Shown here: positions 16,301 to 24,490 of the stretch, piece after piece
Layout of the letters: every line of letters begins with the position of its first letter
Numbering within the stretch: the stretch's first letter is position 1
Origin: Streptomyces himastatinicus ATCC 53653
GTDB taxonomy: Bacteria > Actinomycetota > Actinomycetes > Streptomycetales > Streptomycetaceae
Length of the DNA: 64,000 bases
Assembly: GCF_000158915.1 (NCBI RefSeq)
Contig: NZ_GG657754.1
Location: 1,246,524-1,310,523, forward strand
Direction of reading: 5' to 3'
Translations under genes and position numbers: made by a program
The notes under the pieces: generated by a model
The model's input: only the letters and a program-made list of their open reading frames with translations
Database searches by the model: none
What the model was told of the DNA's origin: nothing

Positions 16301-16622
16301 CGCCGCCACCGCCGCCGAAGACCTTCACATGCCCGGCGCCCCGCTCCCGGAGCAGCTCCACCAGGTACTCGAAGTACTCGATGTGTCCGCCCTGGTAGGA
16401 GCTCACGGCCACGCCCTGGACGTCCTCCTCCAGTGCCGCCGTCACCACCTCGTCGACCGAGCGGTTGTGCCCGAGGTGCACCACCTCGGCTCCTTGGGCC
16501 TGGAGGATGCGGCGCATGATGTTGATCGCCGCGTCATGCCCGTCGAAGAGGCTCGAAGCCGTGACGAACCGGACCGGATGCGTCGGGCGGTACAGGGAGT
16601 CGGCGGAGGCGGAAGCAGGCAA
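13371..16622 (-). CDS. icmF: fused isobutyryl-CoA mutase (B12-dependent, with MeaI-type G-protein chaperone)
   Basis: A 1083-residue fusion in IcmF order: cobalamin-binding domain (about 18-150, His of D-G-H-D-A-A near residue 27), MeaI-like P-loop GTPase (about 170-420, G-T-G-G-S-G-K-S-S near 205, D-P-T-R-R-R), linker, and a mutase TIM barrel to the C-terminus. It interconverts isobutyryl-CoA and butyryl-CoA (some homologues act on pivalyl- or isovaleryl-CoA) using adenosylcobalamin; the GTPase loads and repairs the cofactor. I chose the TTG at 16622 because GGAGG lies five bases upstream and no good signal precedes the longer frame to 16688. A near-perfect 18-bp palindrome lies 107 bp upstream. 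Confidence 0.92.
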   Translation of the reverse strand: MPASASADSLYRPTHPVRFVTASSLFDGHDAAINIMRRILQAQGAEVVHLGHNRSVDEVVTAALEEDVQGVAVSSYQGGHIEYFEYLVELLRERGAGHVKVFGGGGGVIVAEEIDRLARAGVRIFSPEDGQRLGLAKMINSMIEECDTTLWDLAPVTPDQVLAGERPALARLLTGLEAGVVADPDLRVLREAAASHRTPVLGITGTGGSGKSSLTDELVRRLRSDQEGRLKVAVLAVDPTRRRGGGALLGDRIRMNCLDGHTVFFRSLATRGGREVPEGLADAIAACQAAGFDLVIVETPGIGQGDAAIVPYVDESLYVMTPEFGAASQLEKIDMLDFADVVAINKFERRGAKDALRDVGRQLVRNREAFGQRPEDMPVFGTSASTFNDDGVTALYQHLRGLFAERGLPVVPGALPEVAVRHSSGATQVVPPARVRYLAEIADTVRGYHERTDVLAGQARRIQRLAAVRDELAAVGAKTDDVEKLLKDAEDTFAPEARNSLADWPGTVRDYSGDELVVTSRDRELRTTLVRESLSGSRIPRVALPRYTDHGELLRFLRAENLPGFFPFTAGVFPFKREGEDPARMFAGEGDPFRTNRRFHYLSEDSEATRLSTAFDSVTLYGRDPDLRPDIYGKVGTSGVSVATLEDMKALYDGFDLTSPTTSVSMTINGPAPTILAFFLNTAIDQQLDAHATEHGREPTAEEAEQVRAHVLRSVRGTVQADILKEDQGQNTCLFSTEFSLRMMADIQEWFIEKEVRNFYSVSISGYHIAEAGANPISQLAFTLANGFTYVEAYLARGMHIDDFAPNLSFFFSNGMDPEYSVLGRVARRIWAVTLRERYGAGTRGQKLKYHVQTSGRSLHAQEMDFNDIRTTLQALIAIYDNCNSLHTNAYDEAVTTPTEDSVRRALAIQLIINREWGLAMNENPLQGSYVIDELTDLVEEAVLSEFERISERGGVLGAMETGYQRGRIQDESMLYEQRKHDGTLPIIGVNTFRHPHADAEGGRTAVELARGTEDEKQSQLKRVGDFQDRHREQAPAALAALKDAAASGRNVFAVLMDAARVCSLQQITEAFFEVGGEYRRNV

Positions 16623-16728
16623 GGTGTCCTCCAGGGAGGGAGTGAACAAAACGAACAAGCGGACGCGCCTCCGGCCGGAAGCGACCACGCCACGACCCGT
16701 GATGCAGCAACCGTCACCGAAAGTGAAC

Positions 16729-16746
16729 TACTAGGACGTCCAAGTA
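16729..16746. promoter_or_regulatory. palindromic operator upstream of icmF
   Basis: TACTAGGACGTCCAAGTA is an 18-bp palindrome with one mismatched pair. It lies 107 bp upstream of the icmF start in an otherwise featureless intergenic region. It does not match the operator of the nearby TetR regulator, so a different regulator is likely. Confidence 0.5.
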
Positions 16747-16810
16747 AATCGGGAGACGACGGGCCGCACAAGCCGAATCGGGTGTGCCCCTGCTCTCACT
16801 GTTACCGATG

Positions 16811-17773
16811 TCAGCCCTTGCGGGTCTTGACCTCCTCGGTCAGCTGCGGGACGACCTCGAAGAGGTCACCGACCACGCCGTAGTCGACCAGATCGAAGAT
16901 CGGGGCCTCGGCATCCTTGTTCACGGCCACGATGGTCTTCGAGGTCTGCATACCGGCCCGGTGCTGGATCGCACCCGAGATACCGGCCGCGATGTACAAC
17001 TGCGGGGACACGGTCTTCCCCGTCTGCCCCACCTGGTTGGTATGCGGGTACCAGCCCGCGTCCACCGCCGCACGCGAGGCACCCACGGCCGCGCCGAGGG
17101 AGTCCGCGAGGGCCTCGACGACGGGGAAGTTCTCCGCGCCACCGACACCGCGGCCGCCGGAGACGACGATCGCGGCCTCGGTCAGATCCGGACGCCCCGT
17201 CGACTCACGCGCCGCCCGGGAGACAACCTTCGTCCCCGTCGCCTGCTCGGAGAAGGACACCTCCAGCGCCTCAGCGGCACCAGCGGCCGGGGCCGCCTCG
17301 GGCGCGGCGGAGTTGGGCTTGACGGTGATGACCGGCGTGCCCTTGGTGATACGGGACTTGGTGGTGTACGCGGCCGCGAACACCGACTGCGTCGCCACCG
17401 GACCCTCCGCACCCTGCTCCAGGTCCACGGCATCGGTGATGATGCCCGACCCAATACGCACCGCAAGACGGGCCGCGATCTCCTTACCCTCCGCCGAGGA
17501 CGGGAACAGCACGGCAGCCGGGTTCACAGCCTGGTACGCGGCCTGGAGCGCGTCCACCTTCGGGACCACCAGGTAGTCGGCGAACTCCGGGGCGTCCGCG
17601 GTCAGGACGCGCACCGCACCGTACTCGGCAGCGGTCGCGGCGGTGTCGGCGGCACCGGCACCCAGGGCGACGGCGACGGGCTCGCCGATCCGGCGGGCCA
17701 GCGTCAGCAGCTCCAGCGTGGGCTTGCGGACAGCACCGTCCACGTGGTCGACATAGACGAGGACTTCAGCCAT
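16811..17773 (-). CDS. etfA: electron transfer flavoprotein subunit alpha
   Basis: A 320-residue EtfA from the ATG at 17773 behind AGGAGAG. It starts A-E-V-L-V-Y-V-D-H and has the FAD-binding C-terminal half: G-G-R-G-V-G, then V-G-Q-T-G-K-T and the S-G-A-I-Q-H motif near the C-terminus. With EtfB it accepts electrons from acyl-CoA dehydrogenases and passes them to ETF:quinone oxidoreductase. It lies 48 bp downstream of etfB in the same operon. Confidence 0.95.
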   Translation of the reverse strand: MAEVLVYVDHVDGAVRKPTLELLTLARRIGEPVAVALGAGAADTAATAAEYGAVRVLTADAPEFADYLVVPKVDALQAAYQAVNPAAVLFPSSAEGKEIAARLAVRIGSGIITDAVDLEQGAEGPVATQSVFAAAYTTKSRITKGTPVITVKPNSAAPEAAPAAGAAEALEVSFSEQATGTKVVSRAARESTGRPDLTEAAIVVSGGRGVGGAENFPVVEALADSLGAAVGASRAAVDAGWYPHTNQVGQTGKTVSPQLYIAAGISGAIQHRAGMQTSKTIVAVNKDAEAPIFDLVDYGVVGDLFEVVPQLTEEVKTRKG

Positions 17774-17821
17774 GAGACTTCTTCTCTCCTGCGAATATCA
17801 GGGGCGGTGAGACAGTCAGAT

Positions 17822-18619
17822 TCAGATGAACTTCTGACCGGCGAGAAAGGCCGCGAGCTGCTTGCCGCCCTCGCCCTCGTCCTTGACGATCGTGCCCGCC
17901 GTACGAGCCGGGCGCTCCTCCGCGCCGTCGACCTTCGTCCAGGCACTCTCCAGACCCACCTCTTCGGCCTCGATGTCGAGGTCGGACAGATCCCAGGAGG
18001 TCACCGGCTTCTTCTTGGCCGCCATGATCCCCTTGAAAGAGGGGTAGCGGGCCTCACCGGACTGGTCGGTCACCGACACGACCGCCGGAAGCGCGGCCTC
18101 CAGGTGCTCGGTCGCGGTGTCGCCGTCCCGGCGGCCCTTGACCGTGCCGTCCTCGACCGACACCTCCGACAGCAGCGTCACCTGCGGGACACCCAGGCGC
18201 TCGGCCAGGATCGCCGGGAGCACACCCATCGTGCCGTCCGTGGAGGCCATACCGCAGATAACCAGGTCGTAACCAGTCTTCTCCACCGCCCTGGCCAGCA
18301 CCAGCGACGTACCCAGCGCATCCGTGCCGTGCAGATCGTCGTCCTCGACGTGCACGGCCTTGTCGGCACCCATCGACAGCGCCTTGCGCAGCGCGTCCTT
18401 GGCGTCCTCCGGGCCCACGGTCAGCACCGTGATCTCCGCCTCGTCATCCCCCCGCCGACACTCCTCCGCGATCTGGAGGGCCTGCTCGACCGCGTACTCG
18501 TCCAGCTCCGAGAGCAGGCCGTCCACATCATCACGGTCGAGCGTCAGGTCCTCGGCGAAGTGCCGATCACCGGTGGCGTCGGGCACGTACTTCACACAGA
18601 CAACGATCCTCAAGCTCAC
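17822..18619 (-). CDS. etfB: electron transfer flavoprotein subunit beta
   Basis: A 265-residue EtfB from the GTG at 18619 with GGAGAG seven bases upstream. The N-terminus I-V-V-C-V-K-Y-V-P-D and the A-V-E-Q-A-L-Q and G-M-A-S-T-D-G segments, which bind AMP and the electron-transfer partner, are intact. It forms the soluble heterodimer with EtfA. Its promoter faces the divergent TetR gene; a palindrome there (18684-18718) also occurs before the 3-hydroxyacyl-CoA dehydrogenase gene, so ETF supply is probably co-regulated with that enzyme. Confidence 0.95.
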   Translation of the reverse strand: MSLRIVVCVKYVPDATGDRHFAEDLTLDRDDVDGLLSELDEYAVEQALQIAEECRRGDDEAEITVLTVGPEDAKDALRKALSMGADKAVHVEDDDLHGTDALGTSLVLARAVEKTGYDLVICGMASTDGTMGVLPAILAERLGVPQVTLLSEVSVEDGTVKGRRDGDTATEHLEAALPAVVSVTDQSGEARYPSFKGIMAAKKKPVTSWDLSDLDIEAEEVGLESAWTKVDGAEERPARTAGTIVKDEGEGGKQLAAFLAGQKFI

Positions 18620-18683
18620 GCCGGCTCTCCTTACCGTTCTCGGATGGCTGCGCCGCCGAACCGGAGCACCTGAGGGAGCCTAT

Positions 18684-18718
18684 GGCACTCAGTACCCTTC
18701 GTAAAGGTACCCAGTGTC
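18684..18718. promoter_or_regulatory. TetR operator, copy 1 (etfB / TetR divergent promoter)
   Basis: Arms GGCACTCAGTACC (18684-18696) and GGTACCCAGTGTC (18706-18718) form an imperfect inverted repeat. The left half with flank (CTATGGCACTCAGTACCC) is the exact reverse complement of the right half of copy 2 at 19533-19545 and its flank. It sits 65 bp before etfB and 32 bp before the TetR start. Confidence 0.75.
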
Positions 18719-18750
18719 ACTCATGCCGATGCTGATGCTACGTTCCCTCC

Positions 18751-19500
18751 ATGACGGACGTACGCGACGAGGGCGGGGCGACCGCGGCGGCAAGCGGACC
18801 CGGGCCGTCCGGCAAGACGCCCATGCGCGAGGTGCTCATCGAGGCCGCGTTCCAGCTCTTCATGGAGCACGGTTTCGAGCGGACCACGGTGGATGACATC
18901 GTGGCGCGGGCCGGAGTCGGGCGCCGGTCGTTCTTTCGCTACTTCCCGTCCAAGGAAGACGTCGTCTTCCCCGAACACGAGCGCTGCCTGACCGAGATGA
19001 GCGCCTTCCTCGCGGCGAGCACCGACGATGAACCGCTCGACGCGGTCTGTGACGCAGCCCGTCTCGTCATGCGGATGTACGCCGCGAACCCCGAGTTCTC
19101 CGTGCAGCGCTATCGCCTCACGCGCGAAGTGCCCAGCCTGCGCGGCTACGAGCTGTCCGTCGTACACCGCTACGAACGGACCCTGGCGCACTACCTCCGG
19201 CAGCGCTACGCGGGCGACCCGAACGGAGCGCTTCGTGCCGAAGTGCAGGCCGCGGCCGTCGTCGCCGCGCACAACAACGGTCTACGGGCATGGCTGCGGG
19301 GCGGTGGGCACGGCGATGCCGCGAAACCGGTGGATCAGGCCCTGACCTTCGTCCGGCAGACGTGGGACGACGCCGGTGAATCCACGGAGAGCGGCACCGC
19401 GCCCACACCGGACGACGACGTGATCGTCATGGTGGCACCACGGGGGGCTCCCATGTGGCGCGTGGTGCAGAAGATCGAGAAGACGTTGGGGGACGAGTAG
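18751..19500 (+). CDS. TetR family regulator of fatty acyl-CoA/ETF genes
   Basis: A 249-residue regulator from the ATG at 18751. It has a clear N-terminal HTH (about residues 25-72: V-L-I-E-A-A-F-Q-L-F, then T-T-V-D-D-I-V-A-R-A-G-V-G-R-R-S-F-F-R-Y-F-P-S-K). The C-terminal half, with H-N-N-G-L-R-A-W-L, is like actinobacterial TetR proteins controlling fatty-acid genes. There is no evident ribosome site, so translation may be leaderless. It is flanked on both sides by copies of the same palindrome and probably controls itself, etfBA and the downstream dehydrogenase. The ligand is perhaps an acyl-CoA (inference). Confidence 0.88.
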   Translation: MTDVRDEGGATAAASGPGPSGKTPMREVLIEAAFQLFMEHGFERTTVDDIVARAGVGRRSFFRYFPSKEDVVFPEHERCLTEMSAFLAASTDDEPLDAVCDAARLVMRMYAANPEFSVQRYRLTREVPSLRGYELSVVHRYERTLAHYLRQRYAGDPNGALRAEVQAAAVVAAHNNGLRAWLRGGGHGDAAKPVDQALTFVRQTWDDAGESTESGTAPTPDDDVIVMVAPRGAPMWRVVQKIEKTLGDE

Positions 19501-19510
19501 CCACCGCCGT

Positions 19511-19545
19511 GGCACTCAGCACCTTGACCGAGGGTACTGAGTGCC
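19511..19545. promoter_or_regulatory. TetR operator, copy 2 (before 3-hydroxyacyl-CoA dehydrogenase)
   Basis: Arms GGCACTCAGCACC (19511-19523) and GGTACTGAGTGCC (19533-19545) are an inverted repeat with one mismatch and a 9-bp spacer. It is the same motif as at 18684-18718. It lies 80 bp upstream of the dehydrogenase start. Confidence 0.78.
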
Positions 19546-19624
19546 ATAGCGTGCGGCGTCGGAACGCGAGCCGGACCATCGGCCCCCTCTCCACAAGCCT
19601 GCCCTTCCCCTACGAAGGACCACC

Positions 19625-20482
19625 ATGGAAAACGTCTCCCGCCTCGGTGTCGTCGGCTGCGGCCTGATGGGTTCCGGGATCGCCGAAGTCGCCGCCCGCC
19701 AGGGCCTGGACGTCCTGGTGGCCGAGGCCAGCCAGAGCTCCGCCGAGGCAGGCCGCCGCCGCCTCACGGACTCCCTGGACCGTGGCCTGCGGCGCGGCAA
19801 GCTCACCGAGGAGCAGCGCGACCAGGCCTTGGCCCGGCTGAGTTTCACCTGCCATCTCGGTGACCTGGCCGACCGTCAGTTCGTCATCGAGGCGGTCGCC
19901 GAACAGCGGGATCTCAAGACCACGGTCATGCAGACCCTCGACAAGGAGGTCGTCGACCCGCGGGCGATCCTGGCCACCAACACCTCCTCCTTGCCGATCG
20001 TGGACCTCGCAGCGGTCACCAGCCGGCCGGAGCAGGTCATCGGGATGCACTTCTTCAACCCGGTCCCGGTGCAGCCCCTGGTGGAGCTGATCCCCGCCCT
20101 GACCACGGCCTCCGAGACGCTGGAGCGCGCCACGGACTTCGCTGCCCGGGGGCTGGGCAAACGGACGATCCAGGCCACGGACCGCTCCGGCTTCGTGGTC
20201 AACGCCCTGCTGGTGCCCTATCTCCTGGCCGCCGTCCGCATGGTGGAGACCGGCACCGCCCGCCCAGAGGACGTCGACCAGGGGATGGAGCTGGGCTGTG
20301 CCCACCCCATGGGGCCGCTGCGGCTGCTCGACCTCATCGGACTCGACACCGCCCAGTCCGTGGCCGAGTCGCTCTACGAGGAGTTCAAGGAACCCCTGTA
20401 CGCGCCGCCCGCCCTGCTGCGCCGCATGGTCGCCGCAGGACGCCTGGGCCGCAAGAGCGGCCACGGCTTCTACGCCTACTGA
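19625..20482 (+). CDS. 3-hydroxyacyl-CoA (3-hydroxybutyryl-CoA) dehydrogenase
   Basis: A 285-residue monofunctional enzyme from the ATG at 19625 (AAGGA upstream). The NAD motif G-x-G-x-x-G is G-C-G-L-M-G-S-G at about residues 11-18. The catalytic His is in G-M-H-F-F-N-P-V-P, and the C-terminal domain has the S-G-F-V-V-N and G-H-G-F-Y-A-Y ends typical of FadB2/Hbd/PaaH. It interconverts acetoacetyl-CoA and 3-hydroxybutyryl-CoA. The thiolase across the ETF block would supply its substrate. The operator match implies control by the adjacent TetR. Confidence 0.92.
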   Translation: MENVSRLGVVGCGLMGSGIAEVAARQGLDVLVAEASQSSAEAGRRRLTDSLDRGLRRGKLTEEQRDQALARLSFTCHLGDLADRQFVIEAVAEQRDLKTTVMQTLDKEVVDPRAILATNTSSLPIVDLAAVTSRPEQVIGMHFFNPVPVQPLVELIPALTTASETLERATDFAARGLGKRTIQATDRSGFVVNALLVPYLLAAVRMVETGTARPEDVDQGMELGCAHPMGPLRLLDLIGLDTAQSVAESLYEEFKEPLYAPPALLRRMVAAGRLGRKSGHGFYAY

Positions 20483-20539
20483 ATACCGCCACCAACTAGG
20501 CAGACGGCGTGGGCAGTTTCGCCGTCCTTCCGCCGTCGA

Positions 20540-20745
20540 GCGCATTGCAGCGGATATGGTGCTCGCCGAGATCGACCGCCAGGGCGCGCGTCAGACCATG
20601 AATGGCTGCTTTGGAGGCCCAGCAGGCCGCATGTCCGGGGTTCGCCCCGTGCCCTTCGATGGAGCCGATATTGATGATGCTTCTCCCGCCCCGCTCTCGC
20701 ATGTGCGGCGGAGCCGCCTGAGCCAGGAACAGCCGCGCATCCGGC
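20540..20745 (-). pseudogene. SDR oxidoreductase relic (internal fragment)
   Basis: On the minus strand the sequence reads F-L-A-Q-A-A, then S-I-I-N-I-G-S-I-E-G, G-H-A-A-C-W-A-S-K-A-A-I-H-G-L-T-R-A-L and I-R-C-N-A-L, the catalytic region of a 3-oxoacyl-ACP-reductase-like SDR. The catalytic Tyr is replaced by Trp (A-C-W-A-S-K). The Rossmann N-terminus and the C-terminus are missing. It abuts the oppositely oriented monooxygenase relic, which points to a rearrangement. Confidence 0.7.
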
Positions 20746-20771
20746 GGCGAGGGCGGAGGCGGAGTCTCCTC

Positions 20772-21067
20772 CGATCACGCTTTGTCGGCTCGCCGCGGAC
20801 GGTGGCGGCCGAGCTGCGCAGGTGGCGGGATGTGGCCGACCTCGACGTTTCAACGTCAGCTATGCGACCAAGCCCGGCGGTTGGGAGGACTTCATCGAGC
20901 TGGCCCTTCCGGAGCTGCGCCGACAGGGCTTGGCCCGCGAGCACTACGACGAGCAGGCCACCACGCTCCGCGAGAGCTTCTATGGAGCGAGCCGGAGCCG
21001 TACGCTGCCCGACCACCCGGCGTCGAAGGTCCGCTCCGCCCTGCACGAGGACACCGCTCTGGCGTGA
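20772..21067 (+). pseudogene. luciferase-like FMN-dependent monooxygenase relic (C-terminus, frameshifted)
   Basis: R-F-V-G-S-P-R-T-V-A-A-E-L (20772-20846) continues, after a one-base loss near 20847, in another frame as F-N-V-S-Y-A-T-K-P-G-G-W-E-D-F and L-P-E-L-R-R-Q-G-L to the stop at 21067. This is the C-terminal signature of the NtaA/SnaA/DszA monooxygenase group. The active-site N-terminal three quarters are absent. It is a dead fragment. Confidence 0.75.
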
Positions 21068-21075
21068 CCGCTCCG

Positions 21076-22497
21076 TCAGGCTCCGGGCCCTTCCCGGTGC
21101 GAGCTTCCCTCCGGGTGCCGCAGCATCCGGGAGGGGTCCACGGTGAACCCGACCGCGGCCCCGCCACCGGGCCGGGCCCTCGCGAAGACGGTGCCGCCGT
21201 GTGCTTCGGCGACGTCACGGACGATGGCCAGGCCGAGCCCGGAGCCGGGGAGGCCGCGGGCGGTGTCGGCGCGGTAGAAGCGGTCGAAGACGCGCTCCGC
21301 GTCGGCGGCGCGGATACCGGGCCCACGGTCGCTGACGGTGATCGTTCCACGGCGGAGGCGCAGCTCGATCGGCTCGTCGCCGTCGGTGGCGGGGGCGAAC
21401 TTGGCCGCGTTCTCCAGCAGGTTGCCCACCGCGCGTTCGAGCCCCTGGCGGCGGCCGCGCACCACCCAGTCGTCCGCGTCGCACAGGACCAGTCGGCCCG
21501 TGCGCCGGTACACGCGCTGCGCTGCGCGCCGGGCCACCGCGGACAGTTCGACGGGTTCCTCGGCTTCGTCGCGGCCGCGGGACAGGGCCAGCTCGACGAG
21601 TTCGTCGACCAGCCGGCCCAGTTCGCGTGTCTCGCCCTCGATGTCGTCGAAGAGCCGGTCGCGCGAGTCCGGGGACAGCTCGGTGACGCGGCGCAGCACC
21701 TCCGCGTTGGCGCGCAGGCTGGTCAGCGGGGTGCGCAGCTCATGGGCGGCGTCCTGCACCAGCCTCTCCTGGGCCTCGCGGGCGACGGCGAGCCGGGCCA
21801 GCATCCTGCTGAACGACGCCGAGAGCCGACCGACCTCGTCCCGTCCGCCCTCCAGGCCGGAACCGTCGGCGTGGTCCACGGCGCTGACCTCCTCGGCGAC
21901 CATGGCCAGCCGCGCCAGGCGCCGGGTGATGCGCCCGGCCAGCAGCCGGCCGGTGCCCGCCGCGACGACCAGGACCGCGAGACTGACTCCCGCGATCTCC
22001 CGCGCCATGCCGCCCAGCACATAGTGGGTCTGGTCGACCGGTACGGCCACCTGAAGGGCCCCGCGATCCCCGCCCAGCGCGGTGGTCAGCTCCCGGTACG
22101 TACGGCCGTCGACGACGACCTCGGTGGTGTGCGACTGTCCGTACGTGCCGGAGGCGGCGAGGGCACGATGAGCGTCGGACACCGGCAGCGGGACGCGCGG
22201 ACCGCCCAGATGGCTGGACGTGCCGTCGCGGTCCACGGCCCGTACGACCGGCCGCCACTCCTCCTCGTCGCCCGGGCCCGGCCGGTCCGGGCCGGGGAAG
22301 AGGTCCGCCCCCGGCCCGGAGATGGTGGGAGCCTGGTCCGGGTTCTGTGCCACCGTCACCGTGGCCGACCGCAGGGACCGGTCGATCTCCGCGAAGATGC
22401 GGTCGGAGGCGGCACGGTAGCTCAGCAGTCCGACCAGGACCGCCACCACGGCACCGACGACGGCGAAGGCGAGCGCGAGCCGCGCGCGCAGACTCAT
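21076..22497 (-). CDS. two-component sensor histidine kinase
   Basis: A 473-residue membrane kinase starting at the ATG at 22497, which overlaps the regulator stop (ATGA). Two transmembrane segments (about 8-28 and 165-185) bracket an extracytoplasmic sensor domain of about 135 residues. HAMP follows, then the HisKA box with phospho-acceptor His in A-A-H-E-L-R-T-P-L. The ATPase domain has [15 protein letters not shown] and G-S-G-L-G-L-A-I boxes. It pairs with the upstream OmpR-type regulator. The signal is unknown; the divergent lipoprotein/HupE pair is a plausible target. Confidence 0.92.
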   Translation of the reverse strand: MSLRARLALAFAVVGAVVAVLVGLLSYRAASDRIFAEIDRSLRSATVTVAQNPDQAPTISGPGADLFPGPDRPGPGDEEEWRPVVRAVDRDGTSSHLGGPRVPLPVSDAHRALAASGTYGQSHTTEVVVDGRTYRELTTALGGDRGALQVAVPVDQTHYVLGGMAREIAGVSLAVLVVAAGTGRLLAGRITRRLARLAMVAEEVSAVDHADGSGLEGGRDEVGRLSASFSRMLARLAVAREAQERLVQDAAHELRTPLTSLRANAEVLRRVTELSPDSRDRLFDDIEGETRELGRLVDELVELALSRGRDEAEEPVELSAVARRAAQRVYRRTGRLVLCDADDWVVRGRRQGLERAVGNLLENAAKFAPATDGDEPIELRLRRGTITVSDRGPGIRAADAERVFDRFYRADTARGLPGSGLGLAIVRDVAEAHGGTVFARARPGGGAAVGFTVDPSRMLRHPEGSSHREGPGA

Positions 22498-23195
22498 GGC
22501 CGCCGTGCCGCGTAGCCCACGCCACGCACGGTGCGGATCAGGTCGGGCGCGCCCGCGTCGGACAGTTTGCGCCGCAGATAGCCGACGTAACCGGCGAGGT
22601 TCTTGGCGTCCGTGCCGAGTTCTTGGCCCCAGATCTGCCGGTACACGGTCGCGTGGTCCAGCACGATGCCCTCGTTGCGGACCAGGAGTTCCAGCAGGTC
22701 GAACTCCGTCTTCGAAAGCCGCAGTTCCTCGTCGGCCCACCAGGCGCGCCGGGCGGCCGGGTCGACGCGCAGCGACGCGATCCTCAGCGGTGCGGCGGCC
22801 TCGTTCCGCTCCCCCGCGCCCGGGGTCAGCTCGGCGCGGCGCAATAACGCCCGCAGCCGGGCGAGCAGTTCACGTACCGAGAAGGGTTTCGCCAGATAGT
22901 CGTCGGCTCCGGCGTCCAGACCGGCGACCCGGTCCCGGGTTCCGTCGCGGGCCGTGAGCAGCAGCATCGGGGTGCGGTCGCCGTCGGCGCGCAGCACGCG
23001 GCAAATCGCCAGTCCGTCGACGTGGGGCATCATCACGTCGACGACCAGGGCGTCGAAGGAGTCCCGGCGCAGCCGGGTGAGGGTCTCCACGCCGTCGGCG
23101 GCGGTGACGACACCGTAGCCCTCCAACTCCAGGGCCCGCGCGAGGGATTCGCGGATCGCGCGGTCGTCGTCGGCGATGAGGACACGGTTCGGCAC
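22494..23195 (-). CDS. OmpR-family response regulator
   Basis: A 233-residue regulator. The receiver domain begins [10 protein letters not shown], with phospho-acceptor Asp in [12 protein letters not shown] in L-L-L-T-A-R and K in L-A-K-P-F. The C-terminal winged helix has W-G-Q-E-L-G-T-D and G-Y-L-R-R-K-L and ends V-R-G-V-G-Y. The GTG at 23195 gives the standard length, though AGGGG is unusually close to it; a longer start near 23300 cannot be excluded. It is co-translated with the kinase and divergent from the DUF3500 gene. Confidence 0.9.
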   Translation of the reverse strand: MPNRVLIADDDRAIRESLARALELEGYGVVTAADGVETLTRLRRDSFDALVVDVMMPHVDGLAICRVLRADGDRTPMLLLTARDGTRDRVAGLDAGADDYLAKPFSVRELLARLRALLRRAELTPGAGERNEAAAPLRIASLRVDPAARRAWWADEELRLSKTEFDLLELLVRNEGIVLDHATVYRQIWGQELGTDAKNLAGYVGYLRRKLSDAGAPDLIRTVRGVGYAARRP

Positions 23196-23339
23196 CCCCT
23201 CATGATGGCCCCCGGCCGCGCTCCCGAGTGCCGAAGCGATCCGGTCTTTGCCCAATTCCGGAACGGCTCCCGCCGAGATCTGAGGTCGCTCGTCCAGCAT
23301 GGAATCCCCCGACAGCACAGCCCCCTCCCTAGGAGTCCC

Positions 23340-24467
23340 ATGTCCCCCGTCACCCCTGCTCACAGCTCCCAGCACGTCCGCGTACGCCGCGCCGTGTTAG
23401 TCCTCGCCGCGTGCGTCGGTCTCGGTGTCACCGGCTGTGCCGCCGAGGTTTCCCCGGGCTCTTCCTCCGCGGCGGCCATGACCACGGGAAGGACGTCGTC
23501 CGTGAAGGCGGCCCCGGGCGCCGGTGGCGCGAACACCACCGAGGTCGTGGCCGCCGCCGACGCGTTCCTCGCGACGCTGTCCGACGAGCAGAAGGACACC
23601 GTCCTCCACGACTTCGACGACCCGGCCAAGAAGACCGGCTGGTCGAACTTCCCGACCCCCGTCGTAGAGCGCAACGGCCTCAAGCTGGGCGACCTCACCG
23701 GCGCGCAGCAGGCCGCGGCGCTGAAGGTCATGGAGGCCGCGCTCAGCAAGCAGGGGTACGAGGAACTGGTCGAGATCCGCAAGGCCGACGACTACCTCGC
23801 CTCGCTGCCCGGCGTCGGAAACGGGCGCGTCAACTTCGGCTCGGAGTGGTACTACATCTCCTTCTTCGGCGAACCCAGCAGGACCGGGCAGTTCACGGTC
23901 CAGTACGGCGGCCACCACGCGGCGCACAACATCACCTACGCCGGAAGCAACGTGAGCATCTCCCCCACGCTGACCGCGGTGGAGCCGATGGAGTTCGACT
24001 GGGAGGAGAAGTTCTACGCTCCCTTGAGGGACAAGCGGACCGCCACCATCGGAGCGATCCAGTCGCTCTCCGAAACCGAGCTGGCCTCGGCCGAGATCGA
24101 CGGAAGCTTCGACGACCTGCTGCTCGGCCCCGGCCACGACGGCCCCTTCCCGGCGCGGCCCGAGGGCGTCCTCGTCTCCGACCTCACCAAGAAGCAGCAG
24201 GCCAAGGTCACCGCGATGCTCAGGGCGTGGGTCGACGACCTGGACGAGAAGGCCGCGGCGCGGCTCCTGGCACGGTACGTGTCCGAGTACGACGCGACGT
24301 ACATCGGGTGGAGCGGCGGCACGACGCTCGACAACCCGCAGACCTACGTACGTCTCGACGGTCCTTCCGCCTGGATCGAGTTCTCCAACCAGCCCGGTGC
24401 CGAGACCGACGGAGTCCACCAGCACACCATCTTCCGGGACGAGACGGCCGACTACGGCTGGGAATGA
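23340..24467 (+). CDS. DUF3500 domain-containing lipoprotein
   Basis: A 375-residue secreted lipoprotein. The ATG at 23340 follows CTAGGAG. A basic N-terminus and hydrophobic core end in lipobox V-T-G-C (about residue 36). The mature part fits DUF3500 from about residue 65 (A-A-A-D-A-F-L-A-T-L-S-D-E-Q) through W-Y-Y-I-S-F-F-G and Q-Y-G-G-H-H-A-A-H-N, ending with H-Q-H-T-I-F-R-D. The H-H-A-A-H and H-Q-H motifs could hold metal. Function is unknown. It overlaps the next gene region by ATGA, and the two are found together in other actinomycetes as I recall them. Confidence 0.85.
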   Translation: MSPVTPAHSSQHVRVRRAVLVLAACVGLGVTGCAAEVSPGSSSAAAMTTGRTSSVKAAPGAGGANTTEVVAAADAFLATLSDEQKDTVLHDFDDPAKKTGWSNFPTPVVERNGLKLGDLTGAQQAAALKVMEAALSKQGYEELVEIRKADDYLASLPGVGNGRVNFGSEWYYISFFGEPSRTGQFTVQYGGHHAAHNITYAGSNVSISPTLTAVEPMEFDWEEKFYAPLRDKRTATIGAIQSLSETELASAEIDGSFDDLLLGPGHDGPFPARPEGVLVSDLTKKQQAKVTAMLRAWVDDLDEKAAARLLARYVSEYDATYIGWSGGTTLDNPQTYVRLDGPSAWIEFSNQPGAETDGVHQHTIFRDETADYGWE

Positions 24468-24490
24468 CCGGGCGGGGAGAGGTCTGTGCG

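Noticed and set aside
15276..16883. 535-codon plus-strand frame opposite icmF
   Set aside because: Shadow of the mutase/GTPase region; no ribosome site or family similarity.
20782..22515. Long plus-strand frame over the histidine kinase
   Set aside because: Shadow frame; the minus strand gives an intact kinase with all boxes, and this frame also runs out of the monooxygenase relic.
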